DNA of 64,000 nucleotides from an uncultured Candidatus Poseidoniales archaeon. GTDB taxonomy: Archaea > Thermoplasmatota > Poseidoniia > Poseidoniales > Poseidoniaceae. The stretch is taken from contig CACLCM010000004.1 in the NCBI GenBank assembly GCA_902605365.1, positions 27,795-91,794 of the forward strand, in the 5' to 3' direction. A program made the position numbers and the translations under genes. The notes under the pieces are model-generated. The model saw only the letters and a list, made by a program, of their open reading frames with translations, searched no databases and had not been told where the DNA came from. Positions 20,181 to 30,530 of the stretch are shown here, in pieces (the first letter of the stretch is position 1; each line of letters opens with the position of its first letter).

Positions 20181-21260
20181 TTCTTCCTCTAATATTTCAT
20201 CGACAATCTTGTCAGTATCAATATCTGTAAGAGTCCTCACAGCATCGACTTTACTACGAGTGAAAACCATGTATGCCGAAGCTAAAATCAAGATAATCAA
20301 TAACAAAACTAACCATGTGTTCGATGTGGATTCTTCTGCTGAAGAGCCTGCATCTAGTGATGTGCCCGCATTTTCATTGCCATAATTCCAAGTAAAAGTC
20401 GTAATCGACGCCCATGGTGAGTTTCCAGTTCTAGTAAATTCCTCAGTGATTTTGTTTCCTCTTTCATCGTAGGTATAATTCCAATAACTAGTCCAATTAT
20501 TTGGTCCATCATGCTGTTCTTTGGAAACTAATTTTCCAGAGTCATCATAGGAGTAATTTGTCGTCTTTGAAAATTGACTTGAACCATAAATATTAGTCAA
20601 TGTTTCAGAATTCAAAACATTGGTTCCATCGTATTCATATTCAATAGAACTACTCAGTTCACCATTAGTCGATGAATCAACCTTAGCCATATTTCCACTC
20701 TCATCATAGGTAGTTTCGACAGTATAGGATGAGTCTCCATAAGAGGAATTTGTTAGAACCTCTCTGCCTTGGCTATCGTAACTATACACGGTATGCTGTT
20801 CTTGATTCAATGAATAATTACCACCATTATTGGAAAATTCAGCCCAAGTGCTTGCGCTTACTAAATCTCCTTGATAGGCAAATGTCTCTTGCCAAAGATA
20901 GATTACATCACCATCAGAATCGTACCAGTATAGCGAAGTATTGGAAATCGTGCTATCTTCATTATAGGATATGAATTTGTGATGTAGAGAGTCATAAGTT
21001 GTATCTGTTCTCTCGAACAACCTGCACTGCGAATCGTAGGAAAGATTCGATTCCATAGAGTGCATCGCAGCCATTTCCGCATCCTCAGTTATCCACTCGT
21101 AGTTTTCCTTAATTATCACCCAACAATCATCTGTCTCTGAATCTTCTGCGGATACTGCATATAAATTACTGAAACACAATGAGATTAACATTATTGACAT
21201 AAGCAACGAGGTTCTTTGCATATTACAAAGTAAGTAAAGCGCGATTATAACTTTAGTCAC
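20178..21260 (-). CDS. Secreted/anchored protein with YD-like repeat segments and C-terminal TM; unknown function
   Basis: Signal peptide (MQRTSLLMSIMLISLCFSNLYAVSAED), repeated 'YxYDSQGRE / YDESGNMA / YSYDDSGKLVSKE / YTYDERGNKITEE', C-term TM 'WLVLLLIILILASAYMVF'. Confidence 0.7.
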   Translation of the reverse strand: MTKVIIALYLLCNMQRTSLLMSIMLISLCFSNLYAVSAEDSETDDCWVIIKENYEWITEDAEMAAMHSMESNLSYDSQCRLFERTDTTYDSLHHKFISYNEDSTISNTSLYWYDSDGDVIYLWQETFAYQGDLVSASTWAEFSNNGGNYSLNQEQHTVYSYDSQGREVLTNSSYGDSSYTVETTYDESGNMAKVDSSTNGELSSSIEYEYDGTNVLNSETLTNIYGSSQFSKTTNYSYDDSGKLVSKEQHDGPNNWTSYWNYTYDERGNKITEEFTRTGNSPWASITTFTWNYGNENAGTSLDAGSSAEESTSNTWLVLLLIILILASAYMVFTRSKVDAVRTLTDIDTDKIVDEILEEE

Positions 21261-21338
21261 TACTCAGGTTGAAAATGTTCAAATTTTGAAAAAGAATGTT
21301 TCAATGGAAACATCGATTGCACTAAACTGCTAATGATA

Positions 21339-22079
21339 TCAGAAGTCGCCTTCTACTCTTGGAGCCAAGAAGTATTCGACATGACCTGCACCATCTGCAA
21401 AGTCGAAAGTAATCCTTAGAGGGAAGTTCTCACCGAATCTTAGGTTTACATTTTCAATACCTTGCATAATCTTAGTCATTGGAATAAGATAGGTTAGAGA
21501 GTACTGGGAGCGAGCAGGACTACTGCAATCGATTGCGACTAGTTCGTCCTTAGAGAACTCGACGTGTACAGAATCAGTTGAGCCGTTAACATTCACTGCG
21601 AAAGTATCCGCTGTAAGTGATAGATTGACTAAATCTCCAACTTGGCGAGCTGCACGTAGTGCTTGGCCAAGGTCAGATCCAGTAATTGTGACCCCACAAG
21701 GCAGTTCCAATGATGGAACATTTGGGGGGCTCAGGGTTGTATTATCAAGAGGGCGAAGATTCAAGTCGATTCTACCAATATTGACAGTTGCTTGTCCCGA
21801 CTCGTCATTGTAAGCTAACTCAACCATGTCACCTGGACCTGCAAGGCTTAGAATGTCCTTCAGTTTCCTCATTTCAAGACCCAATTTGGTCTCGTCAACT
21901 TCCCAAGTATCGAATGCAGCGCTATCTACATCCATCTTAATCATGGCTACGTGTGAAGGGTCTACAACCCTTACAGATAATCCATCTTCTCCGAAATCTA
22001 GTCTTGCCTCCTCAACTACGACCCCAAGTGTTTCTACTATGGTTCGCATGAGTTCTTGACGGGCTGTGACGTTCAACAT
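21339..22079 (-). CDS. pcn: DNA polymerase sliding clamp (PCNA)
   Basis: 'MRTIVETLGVVVEEARLDFGEDGLSVRVVDPSHVAMIKMDVDSAAF', C-term 'LRITFDFADGAGHVEYFLAPRVE'. Confidence 0.95.
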   Translation of the reverse strand: MLNVTARQELMRTIVETLGVVVEEARLDFGEDGLSVRVVDPSHVAMIKMDVDSAAFDTWEVDETKLGLEMRKLKDILSLAGPGDMVELAYNDESGQATVNIGRIDLNLRPLDNTTLSPPNVPSLELPCGVTITGSDLGQALRAARQVGDLVNLSLTADTFAVNVNGSTDSVHVEFSKDELVAIDCSSPARSQYSLTYLIPMTKIMQGIENVNLRFGENFPLRITFDFADGAGHVEYFLAPRVEGDF

Positions 22080-22162
22080 GAGAGCACCCCTATACTTTGT
22101 TTGCTTCTTTGGAGGCTTATGAACCTTCTAATTGCTGAGGCACACTTTCGCGCGCCTTTGAG

Positions 22163-23353
22163 GTGATTTTTCAATTCCGCATATTGGTGAGATGGTTTCA
22201 TCAAGGGGGGCTTAGTGGACAGGATATGGCAGATATTGCACCCCTGCTCAAGGAAGATGGCGAACCTTTCAAGGTAGCAGTTCTAATTCCGACAATTAAC
22301 AACGCTGTTGAATTGGAAATAGTCCTAGAAAGACTGTCTAAACAAACATACTCAGATTTTGAAGTTGTTATTTCGGATTCCAAATCAAAGGATAACACAA
22401 AAGAGATTTGTGAAAAGTACGGGGCAACTTGGATTGACGACCCATCGCGAAATAGAGCAAATGCGTGTAATTTCGCACTGGAACAAATGGACCACGACCT
22501 AGTTCTGTTCACAGACGACGACACAATTCCTCCACTAGATTGGGTTGAAAAATTAGTTCGCTGGTTCGATGACCCAGAGGTTGGAGCAGTAGGTGGCCCT
22601 AACTTTGCACCTGATGAAGATCCATTTGGAGCAAAGTGTGCTGATGTCGCATTCTGTACTAAATTTATGACTGCAGGTACACGCTATGGCGCTCAACCAA
22701 AAGGGAAACTAGTTCCAATTACTCACAACCCTGGAGTTAATTGTGCTCACAGAATGGCAAACCTTCGTGAAGTCGGGTTTTTCGAGGATGGATGTATTGG
22801 AGCAGAAGATGTAGTGCTGGATGCTAAGATTCAGAGAAAGGGGCACAAGTTGTTTATCGACCCTGAAAATGTCATGCCACATCGTCGACGCAGGCCATTC
22901 AGGCCATACATGAAGCAGATGCGTAATTATGGCTACACACGAATGGTTGCTAACAAGCGATGGCCAGAAATCGCTGAATGGTCCCACACCGCTATCGGAT
23001 TCTTCCCTTGGATCGTAATCGCAGCTGCAATCAGTACGATTTATGGTGCCGCTACAGGAGGAGCCGCAGCAGAACTATGGTTCACTCTTGATGGAGAATG
23101 GGATATCTCCCGTATAGCATTCCACATACCATTGGGGCTTGCAGGAATTTACATTGCAATCTCTTGGCTTGGCGCTGCAATAGGCACAAGCCCTCACCGA
23201 AATATTGGAACAGTTTTCTTTGCACCATTATTCGTATTCCTTGCACACTGGGCATACGGTGCTGGCGTAAACAAAGCATGGAAAGAGATTCGTCGCACCG
23301 GCGGAAGTGCAGGTGTAGGTGAACAGATTGACGATAGAATTCGTACTGCTTGA
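22163..23353 (+). CDS. Family 2 glycosyltransferase with C-terminal TM segments
   Basis: 'VAVLIPTINNAVELEIVLERLSKQTYSDFEVVISDSKSKDNT', 'LVLFTDDDTIPP', 'GCIGAEDVVLDAKIQRKG'. Confidence 0.88.
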   Translation: MIFQFRILVRWFHQGGLSGQDMADIAPLLKEDGEPFKVAVLIPTINNAVELEIVLERLSKQTYSDFEVVISDSKSKDNTKEICEKYGATWIDDPSRNRANACNFALEQMDHDLVLFTDDDTIPPLDWVEKLVRWFDDPEVGAVGGPNFAPDEDPFGAKCADVAFCTKFMTAGTRYGAQPKGKLVPITHNPGVNCAHRMANLREVGFFEDGCIGAEDVVLDAKIQRKGHKLFIDPENVMPHRRRRPFRPYMKQMRNYGYTRMVANKRWPEIAEWSHTAIGFFPWIVIAAAISTIYGAATGGAAAELWFTLDGEWDISRIAFHIPLGLAGIYIAISWLGAAIGTSPHRNIGTVFFAPLFVFLAHWAYGAGVNKAWKEIRRTGGSAGVGEQIDDRIRTA

Positions 23354-23388
23354 CTAACCTTAAGCGAGTCAAGACCTAGGGCTCACCT

Positions 23389-23688
23389 ATGGCGCAGTCT
23401 CATCGAGATGGAATGAATGCGTCAGGTGAGTCGGATGATGCTAGAGAGATTTGGCTTCTGATTAGAAGTTGGCTGACTTTATTACGCGTATTGTTAGTCA
23501 TCGCAATAATCATCGTTGCAGAAATATTTGAAGAACACAATATCATGAACTTATCATTATCCGTTTGGGCCATAGTAGTGGGTTTCCCACTATTCTTGCT
23601 AATGTCTATGATCATCATTCAGGGCGACAAGAGATTCGCACCTGACCTCGAAGATAAGAGGCGTAAACGAATTGAGAAAGCCGGATGA
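23389..23688 (+). CDS. Small two-TM membrane protein, unknown
   Basis: 99-aa ORF with two hydrophobic helices, between annotated genes on intact spacing. Confidence 0.55.
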   Translation: MAQSHRDGMNASGESDDAREIWLLIRSWLTLLRVLLVIAIIIVAEIFEEHNIMNLSLSVWAIVVGFPLFLLMSMIIIQGDKRFAPDLEDKRRKRIEKAG

Positions 23689-23695
23689 AACGTGT

Positions 23696-25624
23696 TCAGA
23701 GTTCACCGGTCTGGATTCGCCACTGACTAGCATATACACCATTGTTAGAAATCAGTTCGTCATGACCTCCACGCTCAAGTATTCCACCATCAACCATCGA
23801 AATAATCTCATCTGCATTACGAATCGTAGACAAGCGGTGCGCCACTGCTATGGTTGTTCTTTCACTACCACTAGCGAGTAGATTCTCTTGGATTCTCTTC
23901 TCGGTCTCGGCATCAAGTGCACTAGATGCTTCATCGAGAACAAGTAGACTTGGTTTCTTTAGTAATGCTCTAGCCAAAGAGACTCTCGCTCTTTGCCCGC
24001 CTGACAGCATAGTACCTCTGTCACCGACCATTGTGTCTAGACCATTTTCCAATTCGTTAACGAATTCTGCGGCACCTGCCATTTCGAGGGCTGTCATGAT
24101 CTCATCATCACCCGCTTCGCGATTATATGCAACATTTTGCTTGAGAGATCCAAAGAAAAGGAATGGCTCTTGACTAACAAATCCCATCCCGTCTCTAACC
24201 GAATCTAAAGTAAGGTCTTGTACATCGATTCCATTGACTAATACTCGCCCTGATTGCGGCTCATAATATCTCATCAACAATTTCAAGATTGTAGTTTTTC
24301 CCGCCCCAGTGTGGCCCATCACTCCAAGGAACTGGCCTGCAACTACCTTGAATGAGATTCCAGCCAACACCTTGGTCGAAGTCCCAGGATAGGTGAAATG
24401 AACATCCTCAAATTCTACTGAATGGATAGGGCCATCTAGTTCTGAAGCGTCTTCCTTGTCGGCAATGGTAGGCTCTAGGTCCACCAATGCGAACACTCTT
24501 CGAGCACTGGCCTCTCCTTTTTGCAACTGATTTACAAGCATTCCAAAGATGAACATAGGCATGGTCATCCTTGTAGAAATCAATAGGAATGTCACTAACT
24601 GACCTGTTGAAATATCTCCTGACTTGGTCAGGTAGCCACCAACAGTAACCAGCAATCCAAAGGCAATTCCTGCAATGCCGTAAAGGCCAGGCAGGAAGCG
24701 GTTACGGTCACGGCTAGCGCCGATTGCTTGCTCACGATAAGCAGTTGATTCTGAATCAACACGGTTTGCTTCCCATTCCTGAGCATTGTACGCTTGAACA
24801 ACTGCTATTCCCGAAATGACATTTTCTAAAACTGCAGTAATATCACCAGTCGATTCTCTTTGCTGACGATACTTTCTCTGAACACGAGTTGAGAATAAGT
24901 AGACTAATGGAATAATCAGTACAAGTGGAGCAAACAGCACAGCTGCTAATTTCCAACTCATCAAAACCAAAATTAAGAACGCTGTACCAAATGTAACAAC
25001 TATCCTGATAATTGACGTTGAAGCATCGCTAATCACATCTTCTAATTGATTTACATCTGCAGATAAAACACTCATCAACTGACCCGTTTGACGTAAATCA
25101 TAGTATGAAGCTTCCATATCGATTAGAGAACGGGTTGCATCAAGGCGTAGATCGTGTTGAACTTTGTATCCAAGAGTTTGCCAACAATATTCGCTAATTC
25201 CTTGAAACACTGCAAGGCTTGCGAATCCGAGGAAAATTAGAACACCGTATCCTACGGCTAAATTATCCGTCATTAGCGGGAATATTGAATCGTCAAGGAA
25301 ACCCCTCATGCTCCCAAAGAACCCATCAGTTTCATTTCCAGCGTAATAATCTACTGCGAAACCGATGAATACGAACGGTAACAAGTCAGCAAACCTTGCC
25401 ATTCCATTAGCAAGAACACCTGTCAAAGCACGCATCTTGTAGCGGAAGCCGTAAGGAATAACGCGCCAAATTTGCTTACCTAGGACCTCGGTTTTGGTGA
25501 CATTGAGAGCATCGGGGTCTAGATGCTCATATTGCGTGGCGCGTTTATGACCTGCCCCCATATTTATGCGGCTGTGATAGAGAATATGAAGTTGTGTAGG
25601 ACGGCAACCTTCATGCCCCACCAA
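23696..25624 (-). CDS. ABC exporter (fused TM + ATPase, MdlB/MsbA-like)
   Basis: N-term TM domain; 'GHTGAGKTTILKLLMRYY', 'MLSGGQRARVSLARALLKKPSLLVLDEASSALDAETE'. Likely start MGAGHKRATQYEHLD at ~25561. Confidence 0.93.
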   Translation of the reverse strand: MVGHEGCRPTQLHILYHSRINMGAGHKRATQYEHLDPDALNVTKTEVLGKQIWRVIPYGFRYKMRALTGVLANGMARFADLLPFVFIGFAVDYYAGNETDGFFGSMRGFLDDSIFPLMTDNLAVGYGVLIFLGFASLAVFQGISEYCWQTLGYKVQHDLRLDATRSLIDMEASYYDLRQTGQLMSVLSADVNQLEDVISDASTSIIRIVVTFGTAFLILVLMSWKLAAVLFAPLVLIIPLVYLFSTRVQRKYRQQRESTGDITAVLENVISGIAVVQAYNAQEWEANRVDSESTAYREQAIGASRDRNRFLPGLYGIAGIAFGLLVTVGGYLTKSGDISTGQLVTFLLISTRMTMPMFIFGMLVNQLQKGEASARRVFALVDLEPTIADKEDASELDGPIHSVEFEDVHFTYPGTSTKVLAGISFKVVAGQFLGVMGHTGAGKTTILKLLMRYYEPQSGRVLVNGIDVQDLTLDSVRDGMGFVSQEPFLFFGSLKQNVAYNREAGDDEIMTALEMAGAAEFVNELENGLDTMVGDRGTMLSGGQRARVSLARALLKKPSLLVLDEASSALDAETEKRIQENLLASGSERTTIAVAHRLSTIRNADEIISMVDGGILERGGHDELISNNGVYASQWRIQTGEL

Positions 25625-25638
25625 TTCTTCACAGAATC

Positions 25639-28600
25639 ATGCGAGCAATAGCACTTGTTGGCCTACTGGTTTTATCTTCATTTGGTTCTGTCGCTGCTTG
25701 GCAACCCCAAAGCGTAGACGGAGAGACTATTGGACTTCGTAATGGAGACGTAGAATCCATTCCAATTCAGCAATTCCCAGATGTATCACACTCTGGTTTT
25801 TGGATGCTGACCCATGAATATCCCGTTCCTAGCGAATGGGTGCATGAACTTGCAGCAGCAGGTATTGAGTGCTGGTCATTTCTACCATCCTCTGCTTTCC
25901 ATTGCGAATTGAATGGACATACCACATCTGAGTTGGCTAAACTTGATGTCAATGGAATGATCGAAATGCCGCCTTCTGCAAAACTACATCCTGACCTAAT
26001 GCCATCTCTGAAGGGAGAAATGGAATCTTGGTTCATCGCTAAAGGTATAGGAGTTGTAAGTGTGGTTTTGTCAGGAGATGAATTACCTGAGGGAATCGAA
26101 GATAGAAGTGATGTTGAAGTAATGTCACATAGCTGGAGATGGGCCACTGTTGAAGTTAGAATTAGTGGAGTAGAATGGCTGATTCAGCAATCAGAGGTTG
26201 AGTGGATTGAACCTCAGTTCGAAAAGGTTCTATTGAACGATGAGGCTGATGCTGTAATCGGTGCAACCGTATTACAGGACGCTACTCAAATGGCTGGAAT
26301 TAACTCTGCTTGGAATGCATTAGATGGTACAGGAATTATCGTCACGGTTTCAGATACGGGATTGGATAATGGCGTAAACAACACCAATATGCACCCTGAT
26401 TTCAGAGACCACATAGTAGGCATTCACTCCTACGGCATCCCATCAGGAATGCAAAGTTATGCTAACGCACCTTACGAAGATGGTGCTTCTGACCTCGATA
26501 GTGGACACGGAACTCACGTAGCAGGCTCTGTACTAGGGGATGGAACTCAATCCTCAGGTTCTATCAAAGGAATTGCTCCTGAAGCAAGACTCTACATGCA
26601 GGCTACTGAAGTGTGGACCGATTGGACTACATCTGTAGAAAACACATACGGATATACTGATGATTACACTTTGATGGGCATACCAGACGACTTGAGCGAC
26701 ATGTTTGATGATGCTGTTGCAAATGGCTCTAACATACATACCAATTCGTGGGGATCATCAGTTGCTGGACAATATACCTCCAATTCCATGCAGGCCGACC
26801 ATTCGGCAAGAAATCACACAGGATTGTTGATATTATTCGCAGCAGCGAATGAAGGAACAGATGGTAACAGTGACGGAGAAGTAGACCTAGATAGCATGGG
26901 TGCGCCTGCTACTGCGAAGAACGTTCTAACAGTAGGTGCATCTGAAAATAACCGAGGTTCAACGATTTCCTCTCAGTGGGGACAATGGTGGCCTGGAGAC
27001 TATCCAGCTGACCCGATTAATTCCGATAAGATAGCAAATAATACCGAGGGATTGGCCGCATTCTCAAGCCGTGGACCTGTCGATGACGGGAGAGTGAAAC
27101 CTGATGTTTCAGCGCCTGGAACATTCATTCTTTCAGCAAAGAGTCGCTCAACAACACAAACAGGATGGGGCGCTCACTCAAATTCAGATTACACCTTCAT
27201 GGGAGGAACAAGTATGGCGACTCCTATTACTGCAGGAGCATCAGCATTATTGTATCAGCATCTAATTGACAATTTAGCTCACACAACCCCTACTAGCGCT
27301 CTAGTCAAAGGGATAATTGCAGCTAGCGCTCACGACATGACTGGCCAGTACGGTTCATCTAGCAATGGCGCTGGTGAAACTGCACCTAACAACCACGAAG
27401 GATGGGGTCTTCTAGACCTTGACCGTGCAGTAAATACCACATGGGTAGATGATGAATCGGTTAGCACAGGAGATTCTAGAAGTTGGAAATTTACAGTCCC
27501 AGCAAGCGCTCCTGACCTCAAGGTAATGGTGTCATGGACTGACCCAGCAAGTACACCTGCAGCATCGGTAAATTTGGTTAATGATATCGACTTTGCAGTT
27601 AAGGACCCTAATGGTAACTGGGTAGAATATGGAAACAATCTCGACAACCTGATTGGTACAACTATCTCATCTCCGATGTCTGGACAGTGGGAGGTTCACG
27701 TAAATGGAACCAATATCCCTACTGGGCCACAATCCTTTGCAATGGTTATCGATGCCCCTTATTCTATGATAAATATGTCAGCGGATGCCGATGGTGACGG
27801 AATAATTGACACTCTTGATGACTGTCCAAATACAGCAGGAACATCTACTCAAGACCAAACTGGGTGCCCGGATGGCGATGGAGATGGATGGTCCAATGTT
27901 GGAGATGATTTCCCTAACGAAGGAACGCAATGGGCCGATTCTGATAGTGATGGATTTGGTGATAACCCAGGCGGAGTCAATCCTGACTCCTGCACATCTG
28001 TAGCAGGTACATCCAGTGGCGATAGATATGGCTGCCCAGATTCTGATTCCGATTCATGGTCAGACCCTGATGGTGGATGGACTGCAATTCAAGGAGCTGA
28101 TGCTTGCGATTCGGTCTGGGGTAATTCCTCCCTTGACAGAAATGGTTGTCCTGACGCTGATGGCGATAGCCAATCTGACCTAAATGACATTCTTGTTAAC
28201 GACCCAAGCCAATGGCTGGATACTGACGGAGATACCTATTATGACAATGCTAATCCCGCTACAAATTGGGATGACTGCCCGGCAATTTGGGGTAATTCAA
28301 CTATTGATTTACAAGGATGTCTTGACAGTGATGGAGATGGCATGTCTGATGCTAATGATCAATGGCCAAACGACCCTACAAAGTCTAATGATACCGATGG
28401 TGACGGCGTTGCAGATAGTGAAGATGATTGTCCAAACTTTGCAGGTAACTCCACTTGGATTTTAGTTGGATGCCTAGATGCAGATGGCGATGGTAGAACT
28501 GTTGACCACGATGCTTTTCCTGCAGATCAAACTCAGTGGAACGACACAGATGGTGACGGATTTGGGGATGAGCCAACTGGTAACCTAGCTGACGATTGCG

Positions 28601-30333
28601 TAAACACAGCAGGCGACTCTTGGCAAAATGGAACTCTTGGTTGCCCTGATTTAGATGGTGATGGTTGGGCAGATTCAGAAGATAGTTTCACCAATGATTC
28701 TACCCAATGGCAGGATGATGATGGTGACGGATTTGGAGACAATATAATTGGCAATAATCACGATTCATGTATAGGAATCTGGGGTAATTCAACAAAAGGT
28801 GGAATGCTAGGTTGTATCGATACTGATGGCGATGGATGGGCAGACATGATTGATGCACTGCCAAATGACCCTACTCAACATGAAGACCAAGATGGTGATG
28901 GATACGGAGACAATATTACAGGTAACAATGCCGATGATTGTCCACTAACATTTGGAAATTCAACAATCGACCGACTTGGATGTGTGGATACCGATGGCGA
29001 TGGCCACTCCGACCTAAACGATGACTTCCCACTAGACCCTACTAGGTATCTCGATACGGATGGAGACGGATATGATGATGTCGAAGACGACTGTTTTGAG
29101 ACTGCAGGAACTTCAACCAACGGCTCCTTAGGATGCTTTGATGCAGACCAGGACTCATGGGCAGATTTAGATGATTCATTCCCACTAGACAACACACAGT
29201 GGAACGATACAGATAATGATGGATTTGGAGATAATGCAGAAGGAACCACACCGGATTCATGCCCCTCACAATTTGGAAACAGTAGTTCAGATACGTTCGG
29301 TTGTACAGATACTGATGGCGATTCATGGTCAGATTCAGGAGATGCATTCCCTTCAGACATTAGCGAGTGGTCAGATAATGACTCTGATGGATTTGGAGAT
29401 AATATCGATAATTGCCCGCTAGTTGCTGGAAATTCCACCAATGGTAGCATTGGATGTTTGGATGACGATGGGGACTCATGGTCTAACAATAACGACTTCC
29501 TTCCATCAGACCCGACCCAGTGGCTAGATACTGATGGTGACGGCTATGGTGACAATCCGACTGGTACTGACGGAGACCAATGCCCATCTGCAGCAGGAAC
29601 TGCTACTCTGGACTTACTGGGTTGTCCAGACAATGACTTGGACGGTTGGTCAAACATTGGAGATGCTTTCCCAGAGCACAGAACACAATACGAAGACAAT
29701 GATGGTGATGGATACGGAGACAATAATTCACCCGGAGCTGAATTACCAGACCACTGGCCTGAAGACCCTTCACGTAACACTGCGGAAGTATTGCTATCTT
29801 GCGACCCTAATGAATTCGAAAGAGATCTAGCGAGTGATTCAAGCCTTACATTTACTTGTACGATAACAAATATGATCCAAAATGATCTAACCGTGGTAGT
29901 TGAATGGAAATTGATGAATGCAATAGATGCTGGGGTCAGAAGACACATTCTGGTTATACCTGGAAATGAAAATGATACTGTAGCATTCTCTGGACAAGTT
30001 GTAGAGAAAGGGGACATCTCATCAGTAATTGATGCCAGCGAACCGGGTGCTGAGTCTTCTATGGCTATCACTGTAATTTCAATAAAAGCAATCAATTCTG
30101 ATGACGGTGATACATTCGATGACCTGCTAGAGCAAACTAAGGATGTTCCACATATTCAAGAAATAATAGCCGTAAGTCTTGCACTAATTCTAGGATTATT
30201 CCTTGTGATAAACGGTAGAAGAAACTCAAAACGTAGAAAATCAGAGCGTTTGGCGCACATAAACAGATTGAGAGCGGACAGATTCGTAATTGACGAAAAC
30301 AGTATGATTGGCGGACCTCCTCCTAGATTCTAA
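25639..30333 (+). CDS. Subtilisin-like serine peptidase (S8) with TSP3-like repeats and C-terminal membrane anchor
   Basis: Signal peptide; Asp 'VTVSDTGLDNG', His 'DSGHGTHVAGSVLG', Ser 'FMGGTSMATPITAGASALL'; ~15 DxDGDGxxD repeats; C-term TM 'IIAVSLALILGLFLVING' and basic tail. Confidence 0.93.
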   Translation: MRAIALVGLLVLSSFGSVAAWQPQSVDGETIGLRNGDVESIPIQQFPDVSHSGFWMLTHEYPVPSEWVHELAAAGIECWSFLPSSAFHCELNGHTTSELAKLDVNGMIEMPPSAKLHPDLMPSLKGEMESWFIAKGIGVVSVVLSGDELPEGIEDRSDVEVMSHSWRWATVEVRISGVEWLIQQSEVEWIEPQFEKVLLNDEADAVIGATVLQDATQMAGINSAWNALDGTGIIVTVSDTGLDNGVNNTNMHPDFRDHIVGIHSYGIPSGMQSYANAPYEDGASDLDSGHGTHVAGSVLGDGTQSSGSIKGIAPEARLYMQATEVWTDWTTSVENTYGYTDDYTLMGIPDDLSDMFDDAVANGSNIHTNSWGSSVAGQYTSNSMQADHSARNHTGLLILFAAANEGTDGNSDGEVDLDSMGAPATAKNVLTVGASENNRGSTISSQWGQWWPGDYPADPINSDKIANNTEGLAAFSSRGPVDDGRVKPDVSAPGTFILSAKSRSTTQTGWGAHSNSDYTFMGGTSMATPITAGASALLYQHLIDNLAHTTPTSALVKGIIAASAHDMTGQYGSSSNGAGETAPNNHEGWGLLDLDRAVNTTWVDDESVSTGDSRSWKFTVPASAPDLKVMVSWTDPASTPAASVNLVNDIDFAVKDPNGNWVEYGNNLDNLIGTTISSPMSGQWEVHVNGTNIPTGPQSFAMVIDAPYSMINMSADADGDGIIDTLDDCPNTAGTSTQDQTGCPDGDGDGWSNVGDDFPNEGTQWADSDSDGFGDNPGGVNPDSCTSVAGTSSGDRYGCPDSDSDSWSDPDGGWTAIQGADACDSVWGNSSLDRNGCPDADGDSQSDLNDILVNDPSQWLDTDGDTYYDNANPATNWDDCPAIWGNSTIDLQGCLDSDGDGMSDANDQWPNDPTKSNDTDGDGVADSEDDCPNFAGNSTWILVGCLDADGDGRTVDHDAFPADQTQWNDTDGDGFGDEPTGNLADDCVNTAGDSWQNGTLGCPDLDGDGWADSEDSFTNDSTQWQDDDGDGFGDNIIGNNHDSCIGIWGNSTKGGMLGCIDTDGDGWADMIDALPNDPTQHEDQDGDGYGDNITGNNADDCPLTFGNSTIDRLGCVDTDGDGHSDLNDDFPLDPTRYLDTDGDGYDDVEDDCFETAGTSTNGSLGCFDADQDSWADLDDSFPLDNTQWNDTDNDGFGDNAEGTTPDSCPSQFGNSSSDTFGCTDTDGDSWSDSGDAFPSDISEWSDNDSDGFGDNIDNCPLVAGNSTNGSIGCLDDDGDSWSNNNDFLPSDPTQWLDTDGDGYGDNPTGTDGDQCPSAAGTATLDLLGCPDNDLDGWSNIGDAFPEHRTQYEDNDGDGYGDNNSPGAELPDHWPEDPSRNTAEVLLSCDPNEFERDLASDSSLTFTCTITNMIQNDLTVVVEWKLMNAIDAGVRRHILVIPGNENDTVAFSGQVVEKGDISSVIDASEPGAESSMAITVISIKAINSDDGDTFDDLLEQTKDVPHIQEIIAVSLALILGLFLVINGRRNSKRRKSERLAHINRLRADRFVIDENSMIGGPPPRF
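27780..29760 (+). repeat. Tandem TSP3-like calcium-binding repeats in S8 peptidase
   Basis: Repeated unit of the form 'DTDGDGxGDNxTGxNxDxCPxxxGNSTxDxxGCxDxDGDGWSDxxDxFPxDPTQW'. Confidence 0.88.
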
Positions 30334-30377
30334 GACCGAATCGCCTAAGAAGAGGACGCACTCCGACAGAATATTAC

Positions 30378-30449
30378 GCGGATATGGTGAAGTGGTTATC
30401 ACCTGAGGTTTCCAACCTCATGTCGTGGGTTCGATTCCCGCTATCCGCA
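30378..30449 (+). tRNA. tRNA-Gly (anticodon TCC)
   Basis: Acceptor GCGGATA/TATCCGC, anticodon stem TGAGG-TTTCCAA-CCTCA, T-arm GTGGG-TTCGATT-CCCGC, discriminator A; no CCA encoded, no intron. Confidence 0.95.
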
Positions 30450-30530
30450 TCCACTTTCAATGAATCATGCTAATTTTTATTTTAGCAATCTCCCCATATG
30501 TTGATGAGTAACGGAATATGCGCGTAGCGC

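Noticed and set aside
28875-29489. 204-aa minus-strand ORF
   Set aside because: Antisense to TSP3 repeats of the S8 peptidase; repetitive S/P/H composition, no independent support.
27780-29760. Possible CRISPR-like array (regular recurrence of GATGGTGATGG)
   Set aside because: In-frame protein repeats of the S8 peptidase; no palindromic repeats and no cas genes.
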